Below are positions 11,479-25,100 of a DNA stretch of 64,000 bases, piece by piece (position 1 is the first letter of the stretch; each line of letters starts with the position of its first letter). The notes under the pieces were generated by a model. It saw only the letters and a program-made list of their open reading frames with translations. It made no database searches and was not told the DNA's origin. Both the position numbers and the translations under genes were made by a program. The stretch is from Panagrolaimus kolymaensis (lineage: Eukaryota; Nematoda; Chromadorea; Rhabditida; Panagrolaimidae): NCBI GenBank assembly GCA_028622995.1, contig JAJQJQ010000043.1:744001-808000 (forward strand), read 5' to 3'.

Positions 11479-12597
11479 TTATTGTGATGGCTTTGATTCA
11501 TCTTTGTTTGGTTTTGATTTTCCACCAGCATGTTTTTTAGAATGTTTTTGAGACTTTTTTGATGCAACAACAGCTTCATTGCTTGCTTTTGGAGTTGGTT
11601 CACGAGATTTTGATTGACTTTGTTGTTGTTTTGATACAGACTCTTCTTTGATTGATTTTGATTTTTCATCACCTGTTTCTTTGAATCGTTGTTGTTGTGA
11701 TTTCATTGACATAGCACTTACTTTACTTCCATTTAGTTTTTGAGTGTTCGTTTGAGATTTGGATTTTTCTGTTTTCTTTGAGATTTGAACGTGATCGTCT
11801 GGTTTACGTTGTTGTACTTGGACATGTTTGGAACCTTTTTCTTTTTTTGCTTTTGAAATTCGACGAAAAAAATTATAAAGACTCACGAACGCCCATAAGA
11901 TAAATCCATCAGCAATCAATTCGAAGATATAAAAAGCAATAAATTCAGGATCTAAAAATGTTTAAATAAGTTAAAGAAAATGTACTATTGCAAATTCTAA
12001 AATCCTACCTCGATTACCAGCAAATATTGGTAGATCAACAAAGATGAGAACATTTGAAATAATATTGAAAATAATGATAACTACTGTTGAAACAATGCAC
12101 ATAATGAAAATCCATAATTTCACGCGATAACATATTGCAGCACACAAGATGATTGTCATTAAAGCATAAATAACACATTTGATTATTGTAGCAGCTAACA
12201 TATATTCTTTGAAAATAATACAAGCTTCGACAATTGAAAAAAAGTTTGCGAAAATTGAGAAAAAGACTGGAAAATCAAGCTGAAAAGAGAACATTAAAGA
12301 GTTAGCATAATTAATGCAAATAATATAAAAACTCACATCAACTCCATAATTGTGCGCAACCGGTGCACCATCAACAATAACAGCATCATTTCGTGCAATT
12401 TCCACATTAGGAGCTCCAGGAGGAATTTCAATACCATTAACATAAGTTAAACCATTGATTGTTCTAACATTGAGATTATTACCAGTTTGAATCGGAATTC
12501 CATTTACGTTAATAACGTTAGTACCATTATTAATTTCAGCACCATTTAAATCATTTGCACGTGGAGATGGATGAGATGCTTCAACAATAGTGGACAT
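11479..12597 (-). CDS. Four-span membrane protein with long charged tail, unknown
   Basis: Three exons: 12597-12337, 12279-12009 and 11951-11479, giving 334 residues. Residues 1-87 are polar, with repeated Asn-Gly and V-N-G-I motifs and no obvious signal peptide. Exon 2 and the start of exon 3 then give four hydrophobic segments, roughly residues 90-110, 115-140, 145-175 and 180-200. The remaining 120 residues are a Lys/Ser/Gln/Glu-rich, probably disordered cytoplasmic tail. The topology resembles nematode-specific small tetraspan proteins, but I recognise no family motif. A longer in-frame start (12810) is possible; the downstream ATG was chosen because the extension looks like leader sequence. 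Introns are 57 bases and free of the CAGTTT motif. Confidence 0.75.
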
Positions 12598-13692
12598 TGT
12601 TTTGCAGGAAAGAGAAGAAGAGAACTTCACAAAAGATTGAGGAAAAACTTCAAATGATGACAACAAACAAACAAAAAAATGGGTTTTCATCAACGCCATT
12701 TTTTGTTTGAATAAATATGCAAATTTTGAATGATTCCTAAACGAATAAAAAGTTTTTTTCAGTTTTTTTTTTGCCTCACAAAAAAACCATTGAAATTTTT
12801 CTGAAACCATTATTACCTAATGATATTGAAAGCCAGAAATATAAAAAAATTTACTACAGTTTTTCTTTCAATGATTTAAAGAAGTGGCAGACTTTTTTTT
12901 TTATCATAGATTTTTTTAAACCAAATTTAGAAGGGGAATATTTTCGTTGAATTTCCTTTCACAAAAAACATAGTAAAAGATCATTTTCAAATGCCTTTAT
13001 TTCTATTGGACAAAAAATAATAACAATGGTGGCAATGAATAGAAGTTTTTCTCAGTTTTAAATGTTTTTGTATTAAGAAAAATGAAATAAATTAACACTG
13101 TTTGTGGCGGTGCAGTTTTTTATCTTTCTTCATATGAATGATTTTTCTCAAAATGAGAAAGACAAAAACAGTTAATAAAGAAAATTTCTCGGGATTATTT
13201 GTATTTCCTTTTAAGCGAAAAGCCATCCGCTCGTTACTACAGTTTTTTTTATGAAAATAAATGTTTGAGATTTATTTTTTTTGATTTTTCAGACAAAAAA
13301 AAAATTCTTTTTTTTACAGTTTTTTTCAATGCGTAATTTTTCATTTTCCATGAAAAAGTTGCAACAGCAATTTTACATTTTTCACGGTCGCTGCTGCTGA
13401 TTGATATTTGCCTCCATTTTATTTTTTCATTCCCTCAGGAAAAGAAAGAAACAATGGAAGGAATCGATTCATACAAGCGATTACAAATCGCTCTTTTTTT
13501 GTTGGTGCTCGCTTGCTCGAAAAAACAAAAAATAAAATGCAAAAACATGCTTTTGTTTTTTCATTTATACAAAAGATTTTTTTTTGTGAATTTTTGTTAA
13601 AAAAATTAAAAACACCCTTCAACAGTTTTAATTTCCTTCATTAAATTTTTTGAATTTGTAAAAAAAATCTGCCAAAACTCAAACAATTTTTT
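12598..13692. promoter_or_regulatory. Divergent intergenic region
   Basis: This separates the start of the minus-strand membrane protein gene from the start of a plus-strand gene, so it should hold promoters for both. CAGTTT copies begin here (12760, 12857, then regularly from 13053), marking the left edge of block B. No coding exon is supported; open frames near 13.4-13.6 kb are low-complexity. Confidence 0.45.
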
Positions 13693-15290
13693 ATGATGAA
13701 TCCATTATTTGATAATTATTGCCGCCATCGAACCATTTTATCCATCCACCAACCTGATTATCGAAAAGATATTCGAGTGCTTTTTGGAACTCCTGGAAGC
13801 CATGGAAAAGATTTGCTTGGATTTAAAGGTCATTCAAATTTGATTGAAATTGGAAGCGGAGGCATTGGAAATGTCGGCGAAGGTAGTGTTGAAGAAGAAA
13901 AAAGTAATGTGGTTAAAAAAGATTTGGTAAGACCTTTTTCATGATATCAGTTTTTATCCATCTTAAAATAATTGAACGCAGCTTTTAAAAGTGAAAAATA
14001 AAAAATTAAATATTCTTAAAATTTTTTTAAATTGCCAAAGCTGACTTTTTTTTTAAGTTTTTTAAATCATCCTTTTTATTATCTTTGGCTCTATTTATCG
14101 TACTGCTTCAGTTTTAAAATTATAAAATTACTACTTTGAATTCAGTTTTTTGAATGAAAAGAAAAAATTCTTTCTTAAAGTTTTCGAATAATCAAAATCT
14201 TTGAGCTCTTGATCTTTGCAGTTTTTTAAATTATTATATTTTTTGTTTGCCTTAATTTTAAGAATGATACAGTTTATTCTTCTTTCTTTTTTCAAAGAAA
14301 TATGAAAGCCTAATTTTTATCACAAACGCCAGTTATGCCCTTAATTAAATCAAAAAAAGAAAAAAAGGGTTTTACAGTTTTAAAATATAAAAATTAGCAA
14401 ACTCATAATATTTTTTGAACTTCCCGAAGTGAGAGAGAATAACGACCCTATTCGATAATCCTCGTCAGTTTTTAAATTATTCTTTTTGTTTTCTGATGTC
14501 ACTTCCAGTTTTTTCCATTTTTATTTATTTATTACCATTCGAGTGTAAATGATAAAAACAATTGGCAGTTAAAATTAAAAAAAAAATAATCAACTTTACA
14601 GTTTTACATTAAATTTCTCTTTAATTTGGACGGATTCTTAATACAACAAAGCTTATTTTTTGAAACTTTTTCTCATCCATTTTTTTCTATCAACCTAAAA
14701 TAAGGTTTAGCAACACGAACACTCGTTGCTCCAGTTATACTAAAAAATTAAAATTATATTTTGAAAAAAAATGTCAATGATTTTAACAGTTTTGAATTTC
14801 TTAATCTAAAAAAATATTTTTATATATATTTTTTTTTGTAAAAATAAAATCCACTCATTAACTTAAAATACAGTTTATATTTTATTTCTTCTTCTTCTTT
14901 TTATAGTCCCGTCAAGAAGAAATTCTTCATCGTTGGGGAGAAATTAACGACATCGCCAACATTGTCCACCACCCTCATGAATATCAAAAAAATGATGAAC
15001 CTGAAAAAACTTTGGTTTGTTTCCGCCTAATTTTCTGGCCATCAGTTTAAAATATATTTTTTTAGGAAATTGTAGAAACTGATACCTTCAGTGATGATAA
15101 TGAGGAGGAAATTTCCCAATGGATTGGTTGCAATCAATTCCATCACATTCATCGAACTCCAATAAATTCCCATGTTTGGGCGGTTTTGGTTATCGAAGAT
15201 AATCATGATGATGAAATCCATCTTGCTGACAGCCATCATTCCACTTACACCGTCAGCCATAAAAGATTAATTCCAGCTGATGAAATTTGA
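13693..15290 (+). CDS. Small acidic protein, unknown
   Basis: Three plus-strand exons: 13693-13926, 14907-15014 and 15066-15290, in phase, giving 188 residues. I do not recognise it. The N-terminal third is Gly-rich (LIEIGSGGIGNVGEGS) after a basic start. The rest is rich in His, Asp and Glu, with the segment IVHHPHEY and several HxH pairs towards the C terminus. There is no signal peptide and no hydrophobic helix. The first intron (980 bases) and the 51-base second intron both carry plus-strand CAGTTT copies, here in the sense direction. The start is the first ATG of the open frame; an upstream exon is possible. It ends convergently with the Kunitz gene. Confidence 0.6.
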
Positions 15291-16106
15291 TAAACTTTTT
15301 TTTAAAGAATTTCATGATTTATTTGAATTCGCAGTTTTTAAATTTAATAAAAATATATTAAAATTTATTGGTTTGGATTACAAAAAAAATATCCAAGTAA
15401 GAAAAGTCAAGACAGTTATTATTTTAATTTTTAAAGCTTCTAACTTGAAATATTCAGGTTCAGTTTTAAATACCAACAATAATAAAAATACTCTACAGTT
15501 TTGCTCCAGTAAGTAAATACACCCTTCAAAAAAAAAATCGCTGACAGTTTTTCTTTAAATATTTTATATTTATTTTTATTAAAAAAATTGTATGACCTTT
15601 GGATTTTCTTCCTATTTTTTTTTAAACAAATACCCACACAAGCTACGCTGCAGTTTTTGCTTATTTGAAAAAAAATTTAATTTTCAGTTTGAAGTCACAA
15701 AAAAGAATATGCAAAAATTCGAAAAAAATAAAAACCCTACACAGTTTTTTCTTAATTTTTAAAAATCTAATATAATAATTTTTAATAACAGTTTATTAAA
15801 TATTGCATTTTACAGTAACGCTTCAGGTAAATCCAATATTGGTTTTAAATTTCAGTTTTTTCCATTTAAAATTTTGTTTTAATTTTTTTCTTAAAATTCA
15901 CGAGATCCTTGAATTTTATTTTAAACTTTAAACTAAATTTCACTCCAATCTGTTTTTGATGAATACAGTTTTTATTATTTATTTCTAAAAATTTAATTTT
16001 TGAAAGATATGTAATTTCTTTTTTTTGAAAGCATGGAAAAAAATATTATAATAATCCAACACATGAAAATTAAAAAAACACGAGGCAGTTTTTTATATTT
16101 ATATTT
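15291..16106. other. Convergent intergenic spacer
   Basis: This 0.8-kb region lies between two convergent stop codons. It carries about ten plus-strand CAGTTT/CAGTTA copies and no supported coding exon. Both genes' 3' ends should lie here. Confidence 0.6.
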
Positions 16107-19100
16107 TTAATGACTTGGCAAACAAAATCTCTCACAATCTGATTTAGATCGAAGAGGTATTGGAGGTATATGAGATTGTTGAGGGCAATAATCATAAAGG
16201 TACAAAGTGCAATGATCACCTCGACGGTACCACCTGAAAAAATGATACGATTTAATTATAATAATTGCGGAATTTCTATCCAATAAATTATTAATAGTTT
16301 TCAGTTTTAATTTTTTTTAAAGAAAGAAGCCAATTATTAAAATTATGTGTATTAGATTTATATGCACCAGTTAAACTTTTTCTACTTATAAAAAATACCT
16401 TAAAGTTGTACCACAGTTTAAAAATAATTCCCTTAATTTTTTTAAATAATTTTAAAATGAGTGTTGCGCTACCAAAATTATACTGCACTGGACAGTTTTC
16501 TCTCTTAACAAAAATAGCTGAAATACGTGGAATTTTTTTTTAAAATTTGTTTTTAATTATTACTTTTAATAATTTACAATTCGTTTTGATATTACTTGTG
16601 ACAGTTTTAATTATTTAAAAAAGCAAAGATTCGAACATTACAAATTTTTTTTTACATAAATGACAATAAAGAGCACCGTTAACAGTTTTTTTTGTCCATT
16701 TTTATAATTTTTTTAGTTTTTATATCAAAGTTCAAATCGATAATGCAATCTAACTTATCGCTGTTCAGTTTTTCCTCGTAATAAAAATTAATAACATTTT
16801 AATTTTTTGTATTTTCATGGTATTTCTTTTATGTATCTCGAAAAGAAAATATCTTTAATTTTTTATTTTTTTTCAAAATTTTAATAAGTATTCTTGGACA
16901 GTTTTCAAATTTTAACGCAGTTTCGGACAATTGAATTAGCTAATTGTCTCATTTCTGCACTCTCAACTCACCTTTCAGTTTTATGAGCAATTGATCCATC
17001 AACTTCACAAAATAATTTTGATGATAATTTTTTACATGTAAATAATGATTTTACTAAAAATCCCAAAATTAATCTCAGTTTAAAAATTGCTAAAATAAAT
17101 TTCTTACATCCACAAAGAGGTAAAGGCAATCCAGAGCCATTGGATGAACCTTCAGATATTTCCCCAGTGGATTCATCCACACAAAAGCATGAACCATTTA
17201 ATCGATCACATTGCATGGGTTGAAATTCGCCATTTTCTTTGCATTCAGGTACATATGAATCTTCTCGAATGAGAGCGATTTGGCGAGAACGCAAACATTC
17301 TAAAAAATTTAGATAAAACAAAAATCAAAGGAATAAGACAGTTTTATTTTTTGAATATTAATTAAAATAATTGAATGCAGTTTTTTTTATCCTTTTTTAT
17401 TTTGAAAAATGAAAAGCAAGAAATGAATGTTACAGTTTATTGAGAAAATTATTATCGTGCGAGTTTTTATTTTGGGATCGAGAAGTAAAAGAATATTTTA
17501 AAACTCAAAGAAAAGAATTGTTCACTCGTCCCAGTTTTATTATTATTTATTATTTTACTTAATTTTTTGGAAAATAAATCTGTTTTTGGTTAAAAATACG
17601 CTGTCTTAAAAACAGTTTACTCTTTAAAAAGACATTCATTCTGGGACAGTTTTTTTTACATTTTTTTATTTTTAAAACCTGGAGGAAGAGCCAAAATTCC
17701 TGGAAACTTTGCTTTGAAAATAGTGATGCAGTTTTAAATTCGTGAATGAAAAATAAAAGAATGTCTTAAAGCCCTAAGAAAATGGTTTTTTTATATTTAA
17801 TTTTGTTTTTCAAAGGTGCACACAAACAGACAGTTTTTTTGGTTTAAAAAAATAAACAAAAAAAGTGTTATAAGGAATAAATTTAATTTTTATTAGTAAA
17901 TAAATTTTCCAAATTATTTTTTGAAGAAAAATTCTCCATGGTCTCAGTTTAAATTAATTAAAGTTTGCAAAAAAAAAATTGTAAATTTAAAAGCCACAGT
18001 TGTTTTATTTTATTTTTTGTTGTTGTTATATTTCGTAGCTACATAACCATGGTACAGTTTTTGATTTTAAACACACCGTCATTATCAAAAATAAACAGTT
18101 TAAAAATAATAACCAATAATTATATATTTTAAAATTTTTTCATCCCATATTTTTTTGTTTAATTTGCGCAAATAAATTTTTGAGCCTATCTTTTTTGAAA
18201 ACCTATGGCGACATCGTCTCTCAGTTTTAGTTAATTAAATAAATATTTTTAAAAAAAATGCACTTTTACCTTGAGTTACAATTTTTTCAGTTTCTTCCGT
18301 CCTCGAATTTTCCCTTCCTTCTCCATCTTCATCGCCATCCTCTTCATTTTCTTCATTGATGGTGGTGCTAGTTTTCTTTTTACCTTTTTTCCGACTTCTT
18401 CCACCATCATCAGTTTCTTCCTCCTCACCATCTCCGCCGCCACTTTTATTTTCTTCTTCCCCATCATCGTCAACTTCCCCAGTTTCTCGATTAATAGTGC
18501 AAAAATGACTTCGAATTTCAAAATTTTCCAAAATATTTTCAAAATATTTTATTTCTGGTTCTCGACAATTTGAAATTATACTATCCATCACGCAATCCGT
18601 TAATTGCTTTTTAGTTTTGCACAAAATCTTATCCTCGCCTATTCCACTTCGAAATAAACATCGACGAATTTCGGGTCGATGCACGGTTTCTTCCAAGCAT
18701 CCAGCATTTAGTAGCCATTCCAATTGTTTTGAGCTCTGTAAAAAAATATATTATTTGCTTTCCTTATTTAGCATCTATGAACAGTTTAATAATAAAATTA
18801 AATATTAAAAAACAGGGTGGCTTGAGTCAGCGCAAACAAAAGTATTTAAAGCTTTCAGTTTTGATAATTTTATTTGATTTTTTAAGAATAAAACCAAAAA
18901 TAAAAAAGCTCTAATATTTTCTGCTCAAAACCGTGATCAATAGTTTTAATATATTTTCTTAAACTTTTCTAGAATAAATTAAAAATAAAATGAAATGGAT
19001 TTATTGTTGAAAAATTAGACATTACCACAGTTTAAAATTATGAATATTTATTTTTTAACCAAAATCCGAGTGCTCCTCCAGTGTTTTTATTTTTTGATTT

Positions 19101-22100
19101 AATGATTTGCTTTTTCTTAATTTTTATTTTGTATACATAAATGAACGAATTATCCAAATTTCAGTTTTAAAAAAATGGCATAAAACATTAATTTAGTTGA
19201 TAAAAATTTCTAACCTATTTACTACCAAAGAAAAACAAAAGCTCTCAGTTTAACATTAATTAATACAGTTTCTTTGCTTCAAAAATTTGAGCATTTCCAA
19301 GTTCAAAGTTAGTGGGCAATAGTTTAAAAAAAATAATAATTATAAACTTACTTCACAAAGTTTATCTTCGAATGCAACAATGAAAGAATAAAATGCATCT
19401 TCTTTGAGTTGGGAAAAGCAAGAATCATCGCTTGAATATAAATTCTCCAAGCATTTTCGATACCTTGAAGATTCCTTACAAAATGAATTCATGTTTTTTG
19501 TCTGCAAAAAATGTTTTAATCAAATTTTTTTTGGCTTCTTTCATTCAGTTTTATATATCAAATTTCTTTTATCATTTTTGATAAATTTTTTTAGTTATAA
19601 AAAACGGTCAACAGTTTTCATGTCTAAATAAAAACCTTTTCAATATTTTATGACAGTTAGTTTAAAATTAAAAAAAAAAATAGAAAATCAATAAAAGAAA
19701 CATCAAGCATTTTTAATTATAAAATTTTTTTTTTTAAATTCCTTAACTTTTTTTCCTCGACGACATCAGTTTTAAAATAATATTTTTAAAAGAAGAAAAA
19801 CTATACTGTTTTATTTAATTCAGTGTCAATGAAATCGCATTATGAAATAAAAGCAAGAAACATTCTAGAAATTAATTACTAGAGGTGCCGAAAATATTAA
19901 TGTCGTAAATATCGTAAATATCAGTTAAATTATTTTAGAAAAATAAACCCCAAAAAAATGAAGAAAAAAGCTTCATTAACCTCGACAGAACAACATTTCC
20001 TGTTCCAGTTAAAAAAAAAAAAAAAAAAAAAAAATAAGTTTGGAAAAAGCGGACGAAATCATTTCACAGTTATGAAAAAAGAATTAAAAAAGAAATAGTG
20101 TTTATAAACATTTGTTTTGAAAAATACCTAACCTCATTTTATTTTTGGGAGTTTAATTTATAAAAATAATTATTTAAAGATTTAAAAGTTGTTCTTATTT
20201 TTCAACAAAATATCTATTCACACACCAGTTTTAAAATTAAAGTAAATTAAATAAAGAAAACAGTTTTGAATTAACTTTTGTGTAGCCATTACGAAACCCG
20301 AATTAAAAACTCTTGCAAAGTTTTATTATAAAAAAAGAATATAAATATCGACATTTTTTTGGACAGTTTTTAATAATAATAAAAAAAGTAAATGGAAATT
20401 CTAAAAATCTAATTTTTGTTGATCCCGATTGACTTTCCAGAAGCCAGTTTAAAAAAAATATAATATAAAACTCACTGTAAATTTAGTTAATATAAATTCT
20501 CCTGCTGCCGGATTCAAGGCTTGCTTGACCGATCGACTACTCAGCAATGGGAAACATAATAAACTTGCTTGTCTCACAATCGAAGGAGGGCAATGCTGTT
20601 TTATGGATGGAAAAGAAATCGGTCGACTTCGACGATTTTTTGTTTTTCGACCTTTTTTCTTTCTTTTTGATTTTATTTCGATCGTTGAAGTTAAAGTTGA
20701 AGGTCGGGAATTTATTTGAGTCAATGAAAAGCCAGGCTGAGTGATAACAGTTTTTACGAATGAACCATCATTGCCGCTATCGCCAGAAATTTCATGAAAA
20801 TTACTGCATTCATCCATGTTTGCTTTAATTGTCGTGACTATGTTTGTCACATATGAAAGAGTATTGCGACCACATGAAAGCAATTCGGATTTGGTACAAG
20901 CTGAAAATTTTGTAGTCATTTTTAATGATCACCATTTATTTATTTTGTACAGTTTAAATTTATATAAATTAATTAAAAATATGCAAATAAAAATTTCCGA
21001 AAATTATTCCTCACAGTTTTATTATTTCAAAAGATTTAAAAAGTTTTCAGTTTAACAATATAGTAATCATTTCAAATTAAGAAAGAATTAAAAAGTCAAA
21101 TCAGTTTAATTTTTATAATCAAATATTGAATTCATAAGCCTTTTTTGTAATTAAAGAATTGAACCCAAAATAGAAAGCTTATATTCATCTGCGTATTTAT
21201 GATCGCAGTTTTTAAATCACATTTTAAAAATGAAAATTACAGTTTGATTAAAAATTAGAAAAATAATAATAAAAGGATTTACCAACTTCTTTATTAGTTT
21301 TCAGTGGAAAAAAAATGTTTTTTACGATAATTTTCAACTCCTTTTTAAATATTTTACATAAAATAAATTTATTCATTTCTTTGTTATTTGCAGTTTTTTA
21401 TTTTGAAAGCTTAAAAAAATTATTTTAAGACCTTATCAATGTCAAGCAGTTTTTATAAATTAATTAATTAAAATATTAATGCCAAGAAATTAGCAGTTTG
21501 ATTTTAAAATAATTTTAAAAATATACGTCCTTCCAGTTTTATTTCTACCAAATTTTTTAATTACATTGAATTTAATTCTGAAGTTCTGACTTTCATCACC
21601 GTGTAAAAAAATGATTTATAAAAAAAAATAAAGTTTTTTGTAAATCAATGGAAAATTTTTTTCTTCCGTTTATGTTATAGTAATTTGCAGTTTTATATAT
21701 TTTTTTTATTACTAACAAAGGAACGAACATATTAGCATGTTACTTCGCTTGTCCAGAAATTTTGAATTTTGACAAGACAAAGCTAAAATTATTTGAATTG
21801 ATGGGCCACTGGAATTTGGGGCAAACTATTTTTCATAATAACACTATTGAATGAAGAATGGTATAAGCCAAATTTATTATGGGGCGTAACATGCGAATAC
21901 ATTCCTTTGTAAATATAGTTTTCTCCTGACAATTTTAAAGTTTTAATTCCACATATTCTTTTTTCTTTTCGAATTCTACCATCGAAAGATTTTCTTATCA
22001 GTTTTGTTTAAAACTTTTAATTAAATTTAATCCAATAATTTTTTTAGAATTATACTGTCATAATCAACATGGATCAGTTTTGTTTTTAAATACTTAAATT

Positions 22101-25100
22101 ATTCTTAAATTTTTTTGATAAAAAGTTAATAAGAAAAAACTTGCACTCCACTATTTGAACCTTCCAGTTTTAAAATTAAATCCAAAAAATAAACTTACAT
22201 AAAGTTTGATCTAACGCAGCACAAATATTGCCATTATTATCCTCCAATGATTTTCTCATTTCATCTTCACATTCCTTTACCTAAAACCTTTTACTACTGC
22301 AAATCAGTTTAATCCATTTAATTTTTATTTTTACCTTTGGACTTTCAGCCAAAGCTTCAATGCAAGGTTCATTTTCATGTGCCATGGCATCTCGAACATT
22401 ATGTTGGCAAACAAAATTTAACAACTGCTCCTTCACTGCCAGTTTTGTATTGAGACAGCCAGCATTTTTTGTAATTAATCCAATGCATGTTTTATATTCT
22501 TCGTATTTGGAACATGCATAATTGAATTCTCGAATTATCGAAGCTAAAAAAATTTTTATTTTATGGTTTCTTAAAAAATTTCTGATCTGTGACAGTTTTA
22601 TTCAAAAAATAAAAAATAAAAATTGACACAGTTTTATTCAATCAAAACAAATTTAATTTGATTTTCTATCTTCAAAAATACATATTTCATAGGTTGCAAA
22701 AATTATTTGCAGTTTAATTATAGAAAGAGCCACAAAAGCTCACAGTTTGAATTCTTAATAAATTTAAATTTAACAAAAGCTTTTTTAAAATTGAATAAGT
22801 AAATCAAGGATTTTCACCGTCGTCATTGTGTATTCTCAGTTTTATGTAAAAAAATAAAATAAAAAGGAAACTCACCAGCTCCAACAAACATACGTTTGGA
22901 GTTTGATATCCTTCGAGCTATGTCAACTTCGGTTAAAAATTTTTGACATTCTTTCAATGCTCGTTTTTCTTCCTCTTCACAATCTGGAAAATCAAATACA
23001 TACGTTGGTGCAATCCAGTTTAAAAAAAATTAAAATTAAAAATATTTTGTGTTCCATATAAATTAGTGGAAATAAAAAAGTGAGTTTTGTGGAATAAAGA
23101 AAAGATAAAAGATCATACTGAAGATGACAGTTTTACTTTTGAATAAATCAAATAATATTTTTATTGATACAGAAAATTAAATTATCTAATGGGCTTTCCC
23201 GTCGCGTTTTGCTAAAAACAGTTATTTTTTAATTACATAAAAAAATTGTATATTTTTAACATTTATTTCAAACAAATCTTTGAATAATGCAAAATAAAAT
23301 AAAAAATTTTCAACAAACTGAAGCAGTTTTCATATTCTTTGTTTTTGTTTTTACCATTTTTCATTTAAAAAAATGGCAATTCATTATAACAGTTTTTGAA
23401 ACCTATGTTTAAATTAAATTTCCAGTTTAAATTTTTTTTAGACAAAAGCTGCTTTAATATGGAAAAAAAATGATTCCTTCATTTTTTGCTCCAAGGGGTT
23501 ATATGGTGCAGTTTTTTAATTTTCTTTTTATAGGGTTCGTAAAAAATAAAAAAAAAACACAAGTTAAAACAGTTAAAACAGATTAGTTTATTATCATCCT
23601 TCAATTTTTCCTAAATATTTAATTTCACTATTCACTAGCCAACGACTGTGATTGGCGTGAGTTTTAAAATGATTTTTTAAAAATACACTGCTTTCGAAAT
23701 TCAGTTATTAAAGAAAGAAAAAAATGAAAAAAACTCAACCCAGTTTTTATGTCAGTTATTTATGATCGTGAGTGCCAAAAATTATTTATACATAAAAGAA
23801 CTTAGAAACAGTGAAAAAAAAATTGGGTGAAAAAATAAGAGGTGTAAAATGCAAAAACAAAAAAAAGTCAAAATTAAAGTAAATTATAATTAAAAAAAGA
23901 AAAGTCGTGAAGGCATCATTATTTCACTCGCATCTTCTTCATTTGCATTCAAATTCTCACCATCAATTTGAACATGCAAAGCCCCAGCAGAAACAGGGAT
24001 TTCATCTGCCATTCGTTTTTCGCCTCCGCAACATTTAGCAAAATGTTTATTGACTTGAATGCATTTTTGACTTTTGTTGTCACAAATTAAATCGTCACAA
24101 GTTTCACCAAAAGTTGCTTGGAAATAATCCTCAAATATTCCGTCGGCTTTAGTTCCATCAGGGCAAGTGTCACTGAAGCCTGATTCCACTGCTTCTAAAA
24201 AAAGGGGGGATTTGTAAACACAGTTAAAAATAATTATGGTGTCCCAATGAGTTCTTACGAAACGCAGTTTAAAAACTTTAATTATGGACAGAGAAACAAA
24301 AGATTAGGCAGTTTTAAATTATAAAAAAAAATTATGGGAAAGTTCCATTACCAATATTGTTCCTGGTCAGTTTTTTTTTGATTTTATAGTTATTATTCCA
24401 AAGCTTACAAAAGTTGTGTATTAATAAAAATTAAAAGTTTTTTTTGCAAAAATTTTAGTTTAAAATATCTAATTATTTTTCACTGAAACAGTTTTAAATT
24501 TGAAATTTTATAAATTTTTTTAGATTTTTCCTCATTAAAAAAATATTGAACAGTTTTAAATTTTAAAAAATTCAAGAAATCTTCCCTTTTAGAAATTTAT
24601 GGTCCAGTTTTTTACTTTATTTTTTCCATTAATTTTCATGGTTACAAAAGTTGGGTATTTAAAAAAGGCCTAACTTTTGAGTTTGAAGAAATTCAGTTAT
24701 AAAAAAAAAGTGAACTAATTTTTGGTATAATGCAGTTTGAATTTTTAAATTTCTTTCCAAATTTAGATTTAATAACAGATTTTAATTTTAAAAAAAATTC
24801 GGAAATGTTTAGGTTTTAAAGATGATGAAGAAGGCAGTTTTATTTTATTCTATCCTTAACTTTTTAAATTTCACAGAAGTCTGAGATTAAAAAGGTATAT
24901 CAAACATTTTCGAAAAAGATTGCTTTTTTTAAAAATAAATTCTCAATCCATTCACACTAAATCACAGTTTTTTCTTACTTTTTTATAACTAACTAAAAAT
25001 CTAAATACTTCCAAATAAACCACGCTACAGTTTTATTTTCCATAGAAAAAAGCCTTTGATAAATAGGTAGATAAAAAATAAATAACGAACCAATTTCATC

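Noticed and set aside
18271..18573. Long plus-strand open frame rich in Phe and Ser
   Set aside because: It is the antisense shadow of the acidic linker exon of the Kunitz gene.
23890..23960. Open frame running on to a stop at 23890, as the end of a separate Kunitz gene
   Set aside because: A strong GTGAG donor at 23960 joins in phase with the next exon, and no start or signal peptide for a second gene is visible downstream.
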